Shown one piece after another: positions 42,702 to 51,613 of a stretch of 64,000 nt of DNA. The DNA lies in assembly GCF_003710255.1 (NCBI RefSeq), contig NZ_RHIB01000001.1, positions 248,001 through 312,000 on the forward strand, read 5' to 3'. The translations under genes were made by a program, and so were the position numbers. This DNA comes from Alteribacter keqinensis. GTDB taxonomy: Bacteria; Bacillota; Bacilli; Bacillales; Salisediminibacteriaceae. The notes below the pieces were generated by a model. It ran no database searches, was not told where the DNA came from, and saw only the letters and a list, made by a program, of their open reading frames with translations. Position 1 is the first letter of the stretch. Each line of letters opens with the position of its first letter.

Positions 42702-43148
42702 CAGGGTATCAATTTTTAAGATCATTGTAACGTGAGGGATACCGTCTTCCAAATATTCATCTGAAACTTCTTTAAACCCATGCGACTGGTAGAAGTGTTT
42801 AATATAAGTCTGGGCGGAAAGGGTTATTTCGGTCTCAGGATTCTTTTGGAGGATAAAGCGAATGGCACGCTCCATGAGGTCATTCCCGTATCCTTCTCTT
42901 CGGAATTCCTTGTTTACAATGACACGGCCGATTGTATATGGAGCATTCCTGTCTTCTGGAGGGAGTATTCTGGCATAGGCAATTATCCGGCCGTTTTCTT
43001 GTTTGAAAAGGTGGCAGGCTGTTAAGTCTTTATTATCAATTTCAGGATATGGGCACTTCTGTTCAACGACAAAGATATCGACTCTCTCTTTTAAAATGCG
43101 ATAAAGTTCTGGAGTGGTAAGTTCTTCAAATTGTTTTAAATGCCACAT
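42699..43148 (-). CDS. ElaA-type GNAT acetyltransferase
   Basis: The protein has 149 residues. It begins with ElaA-like LTTPELYRILKERVDIFVVEQ and contains CPYPEIDNKD, typical of ElaA, and the CoA loop VNKEFRREGYGNDLMERAI. ATG 43148 follows GGAGGTG; the frame runs further upstream without a better start. Substrate unknown. Confidence 0.87.
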   Translation of the reverse strand: MWHLKQFEELTTPELYRILKERVDIFVVEQKCPYPEIDNKDLTACHLFKQENGRIIAYARILPPEDRNAPYTIGRVIVNKEFRREGYGNDLMERAIRFILQKNPETEITLSAQTYIKHFYQSHGFKEVSDEYLEDGIPHVTMILKIDTL

Positions 43149-43373
43149 TGTATCACCTCCGGTTATTTTTAGTTTAATCGAGGCGGACAGACCATTCAAT
43201 CATCGGCATTCGTACATTTTTCCTTTATTATAGGTCTTTGGTTATGCGTAATTTCACACGCAGCATTTACTGTAGTAAGGAGTAGACAACCTATTTATTA
43301 ATAATCCTGTGTGCTCATATATCATTTATGAAATACTGTCTGCTCTATTTTAGTCCAAAAGGAGAATGACATT

Positions 43374-43550
43374 TTGCGGGAACATACTGAATGTGTTTAC
43401 TGTGGAAGAACGATAGAGAGACTGAATATTGAAACCTTTAAAAGGGGTGAACATGGAGAACCTGAATGTGATAATGCTGCGTGCTCAGAATTTCGTGAAG
43501 CTGGTGTTATCTCTGATGATGACATCTATGTTGAAGGAGGCGAGGTGTAA
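43374..43550 (+). CDS. 58-residue Cys-rich (zinc-ribbon-like) protein
   Basis: TTG 43374 lies behind GGAG at normal spacing, and the stop TAA shares its last base with the ATG of the amidase gene (TAATG). The protein has CVYC near residue 7 and CDNAAC near residue 34, a CxxC-x(~23)-CxxxxC arrangement that could bind zinc. The rest is acidic (ISDDDIYVEGGEV). I do not recognise a family. The stop-start overlap implies that it is made together with the amidase, and a regulatory or structural partner role is inferred. Confidence 0.6.
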   Translation: MREHTECVYCGRTIERLNIETFKRGEHGEPECDNAACSEFREAGVISDDDIYVEGGEV

Positions 43551-44602
43551 TGGTTTTGCCGATTAGTTTAGGAAGACCAGTCAGGATTTTCATAGATCCA
43601 GGTCATGGCGGAAGTGACCCTGGGGCAGTAGGGAACGCTTTACGGGAAAAAGACTTATGTCTGAGTACAGCTTTAAGGCTGAGAGATATTCTTCAATCCC
43701 AGTTTCAAAATGTTGAAGTGCGTCTGAGTCGCACAACCGATGTTTTTGTAAGTCTTGCAGCCCGGGCTCAGGCTGCAAACAGCTGGAATGCCGATTTATT
43801 TGTTTCGATTCATTATAACGCCGCAGTTGCAGCAGCACGCGGTTTTGAGACTTTCCGTTTTACGAATGCACCGAACCGGACCCGTCAGATTCACCAGGAA
43901 ATGCACCGTGTCATGTACAATCAGGCGTGGCGGGGACGCACACTTGATCGTGGTACAAAATCGGCAGGCTTTTATGTACTCCGCTACACAAACATGGCTG
44001 CCATTTTAACAGAAGGAGGCTTCGTTACGAATGCACAGGATGCTAACTTCCTTCGTTCTTCAGCCTTCATTCAAGAAGCAGCAGCAGCCCATGCTGAAGC
44101 GATTGCTGCCTTGTTTTCGAATGTCCGCAGAAGAAGCAGTGGAGGTTCAACGGGAACGGGTGAATGGACCGGACAGGTGTTAAGAAATGGTGACCGTGGA
44201 GCGCTGGTTCGCAGTTTGCAGGAAAAACTGCTTAATCTTGGGTACGATCTTGGCTCGTTTGGTGGCGATGGTATTTTTGGCAACGCCACTGAAAATGCTG
44301 TCCGTGCCATTCAGCGCAGTGCAGGAATAACAGTTGATGGAATAGCGGGACCGCAGACGTATCAGGCAATCCAGAATGCACGGCCGTCAGGGCTTCTCGT
44401 TATTGTAGATGCAGATACACTCAATGTCAGAAGCCGGCCTTCCTGGGACGCCAGTGCTGTAGCGGGAACGGTCCGCCGCGGAGAAGCTTTTACGGTGATA
44501 GAACGAGTTAGTGTTCCAGGAAGCAGTACCGACATGTACCGGTTAAAAAGCGGGCTGTATATTACGACGAGCGAAAGCTTTGTCCGGACCCGGTTAGTCT
44601 AG
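43550..44602 (+). CDS. N-acetylmuramoyl-L-alanine amidase with PG-binding domain
   Basis: The protein has 350 residues. Amidase_3 at about 10-190: IDPGHGGSDPGAVG (first zinc His), the Glu of LREKDLCLS, and VSIHYNAA (second His). A PG_binding_1 domain follows at about 210-275 (GDRGALVRSLQEKLLNLGYD, closing ITVDGIAGPQTY). The C-terminus (LNVRSRPSWDASAV) is an SH3b-like domain. It cleaves the bond between MurNAc and the stem peptide. No signal peptide is visible, so it may be an endolysin-like enzyme, a mother-cell or spore lysin, or secreted by another route. Confidence 0.88.
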   Translation: MVLPISLGRPVRIFIDPGHGGSDPGAVGNALREKDLCLSTALRLRDILQSQFQNVEVRLSRTTDVFVSLAARAQAANSWNADLFVSIHYNAAVAAARGFETFRFTNAPNRTRQIHQEMHRVMYNQAWRGRTLDRGTKSAGFYVLRYTNMAAILTEGGFVTNAQDANFLRSSAFIQEAAAAHAEAIAALFSNVRRRSSGGSTGTGEWTGQVLRNGDRGALVRSLQEKLLNLGYDLGSFGGDGIFGNATENAVRAIQRSAGITVDGIAGPQTYQAIQNARPSGLLVIVDADTLNVRSRPSWDASAVAGTVRRGEAFTVIERVSVPGSSTDMYRLKSGLYITTSESFVRTRLV

Positions 44603-44664
44603 AGAATAACAGAGGCTGAGTTGAAGGTTATCTTCATACAGTCTTTTTTTATGAAAGAAAACGT

Positions 44665-45287
44665 TTACTTCACCCGTGAAGACAGCTGTGATAATCTAAA
44701 AACATCTAAAGAATGATAGCCTAAATCTCGAATTGCAAGTTCGTTGTACTTAATACTTTCAACGGTATTTTGTGCAAAGGCTACATCACACTCTCTGCCT
44801 TTCTGCACGTGGATAAAAAGAACTTCTCCAGTAAGAAAGTCGTATTCCATTTGTATTTTCACACCCGATTTTTGTGGATCCGCGATAGGAAGAGTAATGG
44901 CATGGGACAGAGAAAGAGGAGGAGTCCAGGATGCGAATACGTGACAAAAAGACTTGACACATAAGGGATGATTCTGACTTGCCGCTACGAACGAGGAGTA
45001 AAAAGGTCTGCCGAAGGAAGCTTACTGCTTGTTTATTAAACCGCTCATTTAGACCATAAGATGATTTACGAACACCTAACTTCTTTCGATAACTTTCTAC
45101 ATAAGTCATGAAGCTTATCGTTCCCCACAGAAACTTGGGTGCTTACACAGAGCGGTAGAAAAGATAATCCCTACAGGTTCCTCTTCCTTACAATGAACTT
45201 GTTCTCTTTGGCAATACTGTTAAGAGAATACTCAGGAAAGGTGCGTTGGAGTGCTTTTTTCGTTTCTTGGGGTTTCGTTATACCCAT
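44665..45287 (-). pseudogene. Decayed IS4-family (IS231-like) transposase
   Basis: Read on minus from ATG 45287 (MGITKPQETKKAL, then LNSIAKENKFIVRKRN, the IS4-family N-terminus), the frame meets a stop at 45171. It resumes in another frame (GLNERFNKQAVSFLRQTF and SRIRILDSSSF with the first catalytic Asp), shifts again near 44905 (LPIADPQKSGVKIQMEYDF, then IRDLGYHSLD with the second Asp) and stops at 44665 before the catalytic Glu region. No terminal inverted repeats or target duplications were found. Inactive. Confidence 0.82.
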
Positions 45288-45324
45288 AAAAATTCCTCCT
45301 TTTACTTTGTAAAAGGAGGATACC
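45288..45324 (-). repeat. Hairpin over the transposase ribosome site
   Basis: TCCTCCTTTTAC and GTAAAAGGAGGA form a perfect 12-base stem with a 3-base loop. On the minus strand the 3' arm is the AAAAGGAGGA ribosome site of the transposase, so it would be masked in read-through transcripts, as known for several insertion sequences. Confidence 0.7.
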
Positions 45325-45406
45325 CGCATATAGGGACCTAAAAGCTGCTTCATGTTTAAAAGCACTCAAATAAGAATGTAAAAGAGGATGCAGCCGGAAT
45401 GTTCGA

Positions 45407-45565
45407 GACTCCTGCGGGAGCAACGAGCGGTTACACCTCGAATAAGCTGCGAGTTGCTTCGACGCACATCTCTACGTAGCGTTTCTGGTAGAGGAAGAAG
45501 CAGGCATAAACCTCCCGGAGGCTCACCGGCGCCCCCGCGGAAAGCGAAGGGCATTCCGGCTACAT
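45407..45565 (+). repeat. Dispersed GC-rich repeat, copy with central insert
   Basis: CTCCTGCGGGAGCAACGAG at the left and GAGGCTCACCGGCGCCCC with CGCGGAAAGCGAAGGGC at the right match other copies. About 70 extra bases lie between them. It is the longest copy, next to the transposase remnant. Confidence 0.75.
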
Positions 45566-45629
45566 CCTGACTTCTTCTGCTTTAAAATTTGTAAATCCCT
45601 TAACTTGATGGCTATGGGGATAGACCCCG

Positions 45630-45752
45630 TCAGTCTTTGTCCTCCAAATAGTGAGGGGGCTTTGCTTTTGCTCCCCAGATAAACATGAAGGCAACCGCGC
45701 CAACGAGAACAAGGGGAGGAGCAATCATGATAAGAAAGAATGTCAAATCCAT
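45630..45752 (-). CDS. cydS: CydS, small subunit of cytochrome bd oxidase
   Basis: The 40-residue protein has one membrane helix (IMIAPPLVLVGAVAFMFIWG) and a charged end (HYLEDKD). It starts 14 bases after the cydB stop, with a very good ribosome site AAAGGAGG. Bacillus and Geobacillus bd oxidases have such a third small subunit, named CydS (also YthC). The identity rests on length, hydrophobicity and position. Confidence 0.8.
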   Translation of the reverse strand: MDLTFFLIMIAPPLVLVGAVAFMFIWGAKAKPPHYLEDKD

Positions 45753-45765
45753 TGTTATTCCTCCT

Positions 45766-46779
45766 TTATTTTTTCCCTTCTACGTATTCTGCGTCAAACA
45801 GGAACAGACGCATAAGCAGAATAAGGGAAGGAATCAGAAGCAACAAACCGCCGATAAACGCAACAATCAGGGCGATAGCCATCGCTTCATTTGTAAATCC
45901 ATCATAAATGGTCAGGTACGGATACAGAAGATACGGCAAATGTGCCGCTCCGTATGCAAAAAAAGCTGTAAAGAACTGAATCATCACAAGTACAAATGCC
46001 GTACCGTAATTACGGCGCTTCCAGATCAACACTGTGGCACCCACAAATGTCACAAAAGAAATACCGAACATCCACCAGAGATCCATCATGTTTGAAAAGT
46101 GCTCCGGATTTCTTTTTCCAAGCAGAAAGAACACCACAATCCCGGTAATAATCGTCGGCAGAGACCATGACAGGGCGTACTTACGGACAACTTCAAGTGC
46201 AGGCTTATCCTTTGCCCTGCTTGCGTAATAGGTCAAAAATGCTGCAGAAATAAACAGGACACTTACAATTGCAAGAAACACAACACCCCAGGAGTAGGCA
46301 CTCGTAAAGAGCTCCCCGTAAAGCAGCTGAACGTTTCCGTTCTCCACAAACAAGTAGCCGCCTTCAGAGATGGTAAGGACTGTTGTTAATGAAGCGGGAA
46401 TTAAAAGCCCGGTTGCTCCGTACAAAAACGAATAAAGGTGACTGTCTTTCGCACCGTACGTAGCAAAGGCATAATAAGAACCCCGGAGTGCAAGGAGAAT
46501 GATGGCAATGCTTCCTGGAATTAGAAGTGCTGTCCCGTAGTAATAAGCCGTGTCCGGAAAGAAGCCGACGATTCCCACGAAGAAGAAGACCAGAAAGACA
46601 TTTGTTACTTCCCATACAGGAGAAAGGTAACGCTGAATAATATTATGAACCACATGTTTTTTATTTGTAATACGGCTGTAGTAGCTGAAGAAACCGGCGC
46701 CGAAATCAATCGACGCCACAATTAAATAGCCGTAAAGGAAAATCCAAAGTACCGTTATACCAACGACTTCATAACTCAA
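45766..46779 (-). CDS. cydB: Cytochrome bd oxidase subunit II
   Basis: The protein has 337 residues, about nine membrane segments. It starts with VVGITVLWIFLYGYLIVASID, then SPVWEVTNVFLVFFFVG, as in CydB/YthB. It supports subunit I in quinol oxidation and oxygen reduction. GGAGG precedes the ATG, 14 bases after cydA. Confidence 0.92.
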   Translation of the reverse strand: MSYEVVGITVLWIFLYGYLIVASIDFGAGFFSYYSRITNKKHVVHNIIQRYLSPVWEVTNVFLVFFFVGIVGFFPDTAYYYGTALLIPGSIAIILLALRGSYYAFATYGAKDSHLYSFLYGATGLLIPASLTTVLTISEGGYLFVENGNVQLLYGELFTSAYSWGVVFLAIVSVLFISAAFLTYYASRAKDKPALEVVRKYALSWSLPTIITGIVVFFLLGKRNPEHFSNMMDLWWMFGISFVTFVGATVLIWKRRNYGTAFVLVMIQFFTAFFAYGAAHLPYLLYPYLTIYDGFTNEAMAIALIVAFIGGLLLLIPSLILLMRLFLFDAEYVEGKK

Positions 46780-46793
46780 GGTCGGTACCTCCT

Positions 46794-48155
46794 TTATTCA
46801 TTGCTGACACGTTTTGGCTGTTCCATGCCGCGTTTTTCAAGCTCGTGTTCAACAGGGTTTTTCTTGAACATTCTGCGAAGAACAACTGCACATGTAACAC
46901 CAAGAATGATATAGAGTGTAACGAAAAGGACGAACATAATATCCACGTGTGCGGAAGTAGTTGCACCTTCTTCTGTTCTCATGATGCCGTTAATAATCCA
47001 TGGCTGGCGTCCGACTTCTGCGAAAACCCATCCGGATTCAATAGCTATCATGGATAGCGGCCCGCCTGCTGCAACAGCCCAAAGCAACGGTTTGTTAAGC
47101 GGGTTCCATTTCTTCCTCCAGCTCATGACAACAAACAGAACGGAAACAGCAGCCAGGTACATTCCGATACCGACCATCAGGTCAAAAGCGTAGTGAACCC
47201 ATAGCGGGGGAAGTTCGTCTTCCGGGAAATCGTTAAGGCCCACAACTTCAGAACCAGGTGTACCTCCCGCTAAAATACTAAGAGCATATGGAATTTCCAA
47301 TGCATATTTCACTTCATTGTCTTCCGTAAGAATCCCTCCCAGTATCAGAGGCGCTTCCGTTTCTGTTTCAAAATGCCACTCGGCTGCGGCAAGTTTTTCA
47401 GGCTGATATTCGTGAAGGTATTTACCGGATAAGTCACCAATCACAGCCGTTGCAATAGCGAACACAGCACCTGAAACCATCGTTAGGTGCAATGCTTTTT
47501 TGTGATACACATGATTGTTTCCTTTAATCAGATGGATTGCTGCAATCGTACCCAGGATGAACGCTGATGTCAGGTAACAAGTGATGATCACGTGAGCAAC
47601 TTTAGTCGGTGTTGCAGGGTTGAACATGGCAACCAGCGGGTTAACATTTGTAAGTACACCATCCACAAGTTCAAAACCTTGAGGGATATTCATAAATCCG
47701 TTTACTGTTGTAATGAAAAATGCCGAAGCAGAAGCTCCGATAACAATAGGGATAACAAGAAGGAAGTGCTTCATCTTACTCTTAAAGCGGTCCCATGTGT
47801 ACAAATAGATACCGAGGAAAATCGCTTCGAAAAAGAAAGCGAATATTTCCAGGAACAACGGCAGACCGATTGTATGTCCGGCTGCCTGCATGAAATTCGG
47901 CCACAGGAGACTTAACTGAAGTCCAATCGCTGTACCGGTTACGACCCCTACGGCAACGGTAACAACAAAGCCCCGTGCCCAGCGTCTGGCAAGTAATGTA
48001 TAGTGAGGGTCATTACGCTTGATCCCCATCCACTCTGCAATGGCAATCATAAGTGGGACACCAACACCGATTGTGGCAAAGATAATATGGAAGCCAAGTG
48101 TCAGTGCAGTAAGAATTCGGCTGTATATGACCGGATCGTATTCAAATCCAAACAT
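46794..48155 (-). CDS. cydA: Cytochrome bd oxidase subunit I
   Basis: The protein has 453 residues. Heme-ligand His is in TLGFHIIFATIG near residue 21. GRQPWIINGIMRT is the conserved Q-loop-end motif, and the short Q loop is the form typical of Bacilli (YthA/CydA of the short-loop type). It oxidises menaquinol and reduces oxygen without pumping protons, useful at low oxygen. Followed directly by cydB and cydS. Confidence 0.94.
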   Translation of the reverse strand: MFGFEYDPVIYSRILTALTLGFHIIFATIGVGVPLMIAIAEWMGIKRNDPHYTLLARRWARGFVVTVAVGVVTGTAIGLQLSLLWPNFMQAAGHTIGLPLFLEIFAFFFEAIFLGIYLYTWDRFKSKMKHFLLVIPIVIGASASAFFITTVNGFMNIPQGFELVDGVLTNVNPLVAMFNPATPTKVAHVIITCYLTSAFILGTIAAIHLIKGNNHVYHKKALHLTMVSGAVFAIATAVIGDLSGKYLHEYQPEKLAAAEWHFETETEAPLILGGILTEDNEVKYALEIPYALSILAGGTPGSEVVGLNDFPEDELPPLWVHYAFDLMVGIGMYLAAVSVLFVVMSWRKKWNPLNKPLLWAVAAGGPLSMIAIESGWVFAEVGRQPWIINGIMRTEEGATTSAHVDIMFVLFVTLYIILGVTCAVVLRRMFKKNPVEHELEKRGMEQPKRVSNE

Positions 48156-48234
48156 ACAAGATCCCCTTTCATTCTAATAGGCATAAAAATAGCGGTCAGG
48201 GCAGACACATCTATCACTGTACCTATCATATTAA

Positions 48235-48252
48235 ATGTGAAATAATAAACAT
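48235..48252 (-). promoter_or_regulatory. Possible Rex operator upstream of cydA
   Basis: ATGTGAAATAATAAACAT is an imperfect 18-base palindrome like Rex sites (TTGTGAAN6TTCACAA type). Rex controls cydABCD in B. subtilis through the NADH/NAD ratio. It lies about 80 bases before the cydA start. Confidence 0.4.
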
Positions 48253-48462
48253 ATAAGTGATAACACCTAATTTAACGTGAATTTGTGAGCAAACTTTGAA
48301 CAGCTTGTGACGATAAATGAACAATGTAAAATGAAGCGTTTTGATATTGGTTGATGGCTGAATGTTTTCCATTGCATGTTGTGAAACCGGGTAATCAATA
48401 ATATAGATACCTGAATTTGTTTAAATGATGAGCAACTGCGTTTAAGACAAAAAAGAATATGG
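48253..48462. other. Divergent promoter region of cydA and the AhpD-like gene
   Basis: About 210 AT-rich bases. TTGTGA half-sites occur at 48283 and 48306, but no paired arm was found. No small gene was seen. Confidence 0.4.
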
Positions 48463-48477
48463 ATGGAGCGAAACAGT

Positions 48478-48972
48478 ATGCCGTGGATTAAACCCGTAAA
48501 ACAGACAGAAATAAAGAAGATGAAGGTATATGATCAACTCGAACCGCCGGTCTCCGTTTTTCACAGACTGATGGCTCACACCCCGGATCTTTTAACCAAC
48601 TTTACCCCATTACAGCAGGCCGTCAAACAAGTCGGAGTAGGTGAAGTGTTAAGAGAGATGATCATTACGTATGTTTCAGCGAGAAACTGGTGTGATTACT
48701 GTACAAAAAGCCATAAAGAACTTTTAGTAAAACTGACTGATGAGGATACCGCCGATAATCTTGTAGCAGATAATCTTGAACAATTTGATACAAAGGTTAA
48801 AGCCGTTCTCACCTATGCCAGGAAGCTGACAGTTAACCGGAACGAGCTTAGACTAAAGGATATTGAAAACCTGATGAAAGAAGGATTCTCAGAACAGGAT
48901 ATCGTGGAAATTAACCATTTAATTGCCTACACAAGCTATACAAATCAACTATCTATTGGTTTGGGGCTATAA
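48478..48972 (+). CDS. AhpD-like carboxymuconolactone decarboxylase-family protein
   Basis: The protein has about 164 residues. The redox motif is WCDYCTKSHKEL (CxxC with His three residues on), as in AhpD and peroxidase-related enzymes. The preceding EMIITYVSARNW is typical. Likely a peroxide-handling enzyme. ATG 48478 follows GGATGGAG; ATG 48463 is the alternative. It stands 44 bases from the LuxR gene downstream. Confidence 0.85.
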   Translation: MPWIKPVKQTEIKKMKVYDQLEPPVSVFHRLMAHTPDLLTNFTPLQQAVKQVGVGEVLREMIITYVSARNWCDYCTKSHKELLVKLTDEDTADNLVADNLEQFDTKVKAVLTYARKLTVNRNELRLKDIENLMKEGFSEQDIVEINHLIAYTSYTNQLSIGLGL

Positions 48973-49016
48973 TACTTTATGAACAAATTGTTTCATAAAA
49001 GGGGAGGGGAGAAAAC

Positions 49017-49646
49017 GTGCGCTGCATTATATCAGAGGAACATGACTTAATCCGCTTTGGATTGACGCAACTCTTAAAAGACTTATTTCCCGTGGAATAC
49101 ATTTTGGAAGCAAATGAAAAAGCTGAAGTGTTTGCTTTATTGGAAAAGTATCCTTTTGACTGGCTGTTCGTGAATCCGGAAACCTTAAAGTATGGAACAC
49201 CGGGGGAGGTTATTGAAAAAGCTCATAAAAAAGACTCTGAAATTAATGTAGTAATTCTCCTGGGAAAACACGGGTATGTAGATCCTTCCTTTCTTGATCG
49301 GTACAGTATTCTGGGAGTGATCCGGCACGATGAACCTCTTGTAGATTTAATGGCTGCCCTTGAGTCCATGAAGGAAGGGAGAACACATTATTCCTTTTTT
49401 TCTTCTTCCAAGAAGGGAAGTCGAAGGGTTACTCCGTCGATTTACCTGACCCAGAGAGAAGAAGAGGTGTTTTCACATTTGATAAAAGGCTTCTCTGTTG
49501 CCGAGACTGCTGAATCACTTGGAGTCAGTCACAAAACCGTTGAAAACCACCGTCATAACCTTCGCAAAAAACTTAACGCATCATCCCATCATGAACTCAT
49601 GAACGAAGCGGTAAAGCTGGGATATCTTGAGTATAAGGATAGGTAA
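49017..49646 (+). CDS. LuxR-type regulator with degenerate receiver domain
   Basis: The protein has 209 residues. The receiver half (1-120) has EEH in place of the DD acidic pair (CIISEEHDLIRFG), and Asn where the phospho-Asp should be (WLFVNPETLKYG). It can therefore not be phosphorylated in the usual way. The HTH at about 150-205 (TQREEEVFSHLIKGFSVAET, VSHKTVENHRHNLRKKL) is intact. No kinase is adjacent. GTG 49017 follows GGGGAGGGG. Confidence 0.85.
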   Translation: MRCIISEEHDLIRFGLTQLLKDLFPVEYILEANEKAEVFALLEKYPFDWLFVNPETLKYGTPGEVIEKAHKKDSEINVVILLGKHGYVDPSFLDRYSILGVIRHDEPLVDLMAALESMKEGRTHYSFFSSSKKGSRRVTPSIYLTQREEEVFSHLIKGFSVAETAESLGVSHKTVENHRHNLRKKLNASSHHELMNEAVKLGYLEYKDR

Positions 49647-49889
49647 TAGTGCTGTCAGTGAATGGGCCAAAAGTGTTTTAGTCAACAAGAATCCGAACGA
49701 GTAAAATACGGTGCAAATAAATCGGTCCTGAAATATACTTCGCTTTCCGCAGGATGGCAGGTACCTCCTCGTGCTGTGCGAAACCACTGAAAAAGTCAAA
49801 GCGCGGTAATATTGTCACTAAATCAGGGCTCGAATGCCAACATAAATCAATTTTGATTCTTTAATGAGGTCATTATCGTTTTATAAAAT
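49647..49889 (+). other. Gap holding a short reversed repeat piece
   Basis: No gene. CTTCGCTTTCCGCAGGATGG and ACCTCCTCG near 49738-49773 look like reverse-strand fragments of the dispersed GC-rich repeat. Confidence 0.4.
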
Positions 49890-50003
49890 TGGAGCGAATG
49901 CGCGCTACTCCTGCGGGAGGAGCGGGTTCCGGGGAGACCCCGGAAGCGCAAAGCGCTGAGAATCAAGCCGCCCGCGGAAAGTGCAATGAGCGGAAATCAA
50001 CAT
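49890..50003 (+). repeat. Dispersed GC-rich repeat, full copy
   Basis: CTCCTGCGGGAGGAGCGGG, TTCCGGGGAGACCCCGG, GCCGCCCGCGGAAAGTG and CAATGAGCGGAAATCAACA: the most complete copy, used as reference for the family. Confidence 0.85.
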
Positions 50004-50018
50004 AGCTTTTCTGACAGG

Positions 50019-50819
50019 TTATCTGAACATAAGCTCATCAACAAACAGCTTCGCAGACTGAGTGAATCTGCCTTCGGATAAGGAGGCAGGTTTTTTTACT
50101 CGGATCTCAAACCAACCCTCTTTATGGTCTAATAAAATCTGATACTGAACTTCAGAAGGAGCACTGTCTCCTTTTACCCAGTATGACTTCATCTCCCCTT
50201 GAGACAGAGTAATGTCTGCTTCACGGTTTTCTGTATATCCTTCAGATGCCATTTTATTTCTGAATACCGACTCAATGACTTCGGGATCTTTTTCAGGATG
50301 ATGAATGATCTGAATGAAAGCATCCTCTCTTTCAACAGCTCCGTACATGCTGTAAAAAGTTACACGGTCACTTTCAGTTGAACTCACTTCAAACTGTTCC
50401 TCAATATATGTTGAAAAGCCTATCTGTTCATTTATATAAAGGAGATATTCGAACGTTTCAGGCATACCCTCCAATTCATACTCATGAATAAAGGTATCAT
50501 CCCTGGATGCATATTCTTGATTCTCCTCCACATGAACACGATCATCTGGTTCCTCATTTTCAAGGTCATCAGCAGGTACAGCAGGGGGCTCCTGGCTCAC
50601 ATTGTTTTCGTTCATGAGGTAAGAACCACCGAGGATGCCTCCCCCGATCACGAGCAAAAGGGTGGCTGCCACATTCAGAAAAGCCATTCTGTATTTCTTT
50701 GGTTTATTCATGGGAGCTTTTTTCACATTTTCATAAATCGTTTCAGGAGGCTTGGAAAGAGGCTGATTTTCATAACCTTTACTGAGCTCCTTCATTCCTT
50801 TTTCAAAACGGTCACTCAT
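50019..50819 (-). CDS. Probable anti-sigma factor
   Basis: The protein has 266 residues. A cytoplasmic N-terminus of about 45 residues (FEKGMKELSKGYENQPLSKP) is followed by one membrane helix (MAFLNVAATLLLVIGGGILG) and a large outer domain. It overlaps the ECF sigma gene by eight bases, the standard sigma/anti-sigma arrangement. No zinc HxxxCxxC motif is present. The outer domain has no family I recognise. Role inferred from position and topology. Confidence 0.75.
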   Translation of the reverse strand: MSDRFEKGMKELSKGYENQPLSKPPETIYENVKKAPMNKPKKYRMAFLNVAATLLLVIGGGILGGSYLMNENNVSQEPPAVPADDLENEEPDDRVHVEENQEYASRDDTFIHEYELEGMPETFEYLLYINEQIGFSTYIEEQFEVSSTESDRVTFYSMYGAVEREDAFIQIIHHPEKDPEVIESVFRNKMASEGYTENREADITLSQGEMKSYWVKGDSAPSEVQYQILLDHKEGWFEIRVKKPASLSEGRFTQSAKLFVDELMFR

Positions 50820-51351
50820 CTGTAAAACCTCCTTTTTTCATAGCTGCTTTCAATTTCTCTTTTCCTCGCTTCAGCCTGGTTTTAACAGAGTTTTCTTTCA
50901 TCTCCATGATCAGCGAAATCTCTGATAACGGCCGGTCATGAAAGTAATAGAGGACAAGGGGTACCCGGTATTTCTCTTCTAACCGGGAAAGACATTCGTT
51001 CAGGGCCGCAGCATAATCACTCATTCCCTGCGGATAAAAAGATGTTATTTCCTTTTCATACTTTTTAAGCTTCATACGATCACGTTTATTTTTGCGAAAG
51101 ACATCTCTGCATACATTCAAGGTGATACTGTACAGCCATGTAGAAAACTTCCCGCGGGAATAAGTATCGAGAAAGCGATACACTTTAATAAACACTTCCT
51201 GGGTTATATCGGGAAGGTCACTTTCACTCACACCAATCTGGCGGGCAAATTTTTCTACCACAGGCTGATAATGAACAATTAATTCGTAGAAAGCTTCATC
51301 GTCTCCATTCAGAGATTGATGAATCCATCTTTTTTCTTCGTGATTTTCCAT
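50812..51351 (-). CDS. ECF-type RNA polymerase sigma factor
   Basis: The protein has 179 residues. Region 2 is at about 20-85 (PDITQEVFIKVYRFLDTY, KFSTWLYSITLNVCRD) and region 4 at about 115-170 (LSRLEEKYRVPLVLYYFHDR, SVKTRLKRGKEKLKAAM). This is the SigX/SigW-like group of Bacillus ECF factors. The membrane partner follows. A possible self-recognised promoter lies upstream. Confidence 0.92.
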   Translation of the reverse strand: MENHEEKRWIHQSLNGDDEAFYELIVHYQPVVEKFARQIGVSESDLPDITQEVFIKVYRFLDTYSRGKFSTWLYSITLNVCRDVFRKNKRDRMKLKKYEKEITSFYPQGMSDYAAALNECLSRLEEKYRVPLVLYYFHDRPLSEISLIMEMKENSVKTRLKRGKEKLKAAMKKGGFTDE

Positions 51352-51385
51352 CTCTCTTTTGCCCCCCTCTCACCTGCAAATATAA

Positions 51386-51412
51386 AACGCTTCTTTTCAC
51401 AAAAAAGTTTCA
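51386..51412 (-). promoter_or_regulatory. ECF-type promoter of the sigma gene (autoregulation)
   Basis: On minus TGAAAC (51412-51407), 17 bases, CGTT. This matches the TGAAAC-N16/17-CGT form used by SigW/SigX-type factors, 35 bases before the start codon. Confidence 0.55.
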
Positions 51413-51539
51413 AGCGCATGTATGTTGCTTTTTGGTTCTGAAATTCTGGATGTTGCAATCCGGCAGAGCAAGGGGATATAACGACAACTTCAAACATGAA
51501 CACCTATTTCACGCTTTGCAGATTATTTGAAAAAAATGG

Positions 51540-51569
51540 TTGACGAAAAGTTCGAAATAGTGCTACGAT
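51540..51569 (+). promoter_or_regulatory. Promoter of the bmr leader
   Basis: TTGACG, 18 bases, TACGAT: a reasonable vegetative promoter, ending 45 bases before the first leader ORF. Confidence 0.6.
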
Positions 51570-51613
51570 TATTACCGGATAAAGACCACATAACATGAAA
51601 GGAGGAGTACAAG

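Noticed and set aside
45366-45570. Two 60-residue frames on opposite strands
   Set aside because: Both lie within the dispersed GC-rich repeat and reflect its base composition.
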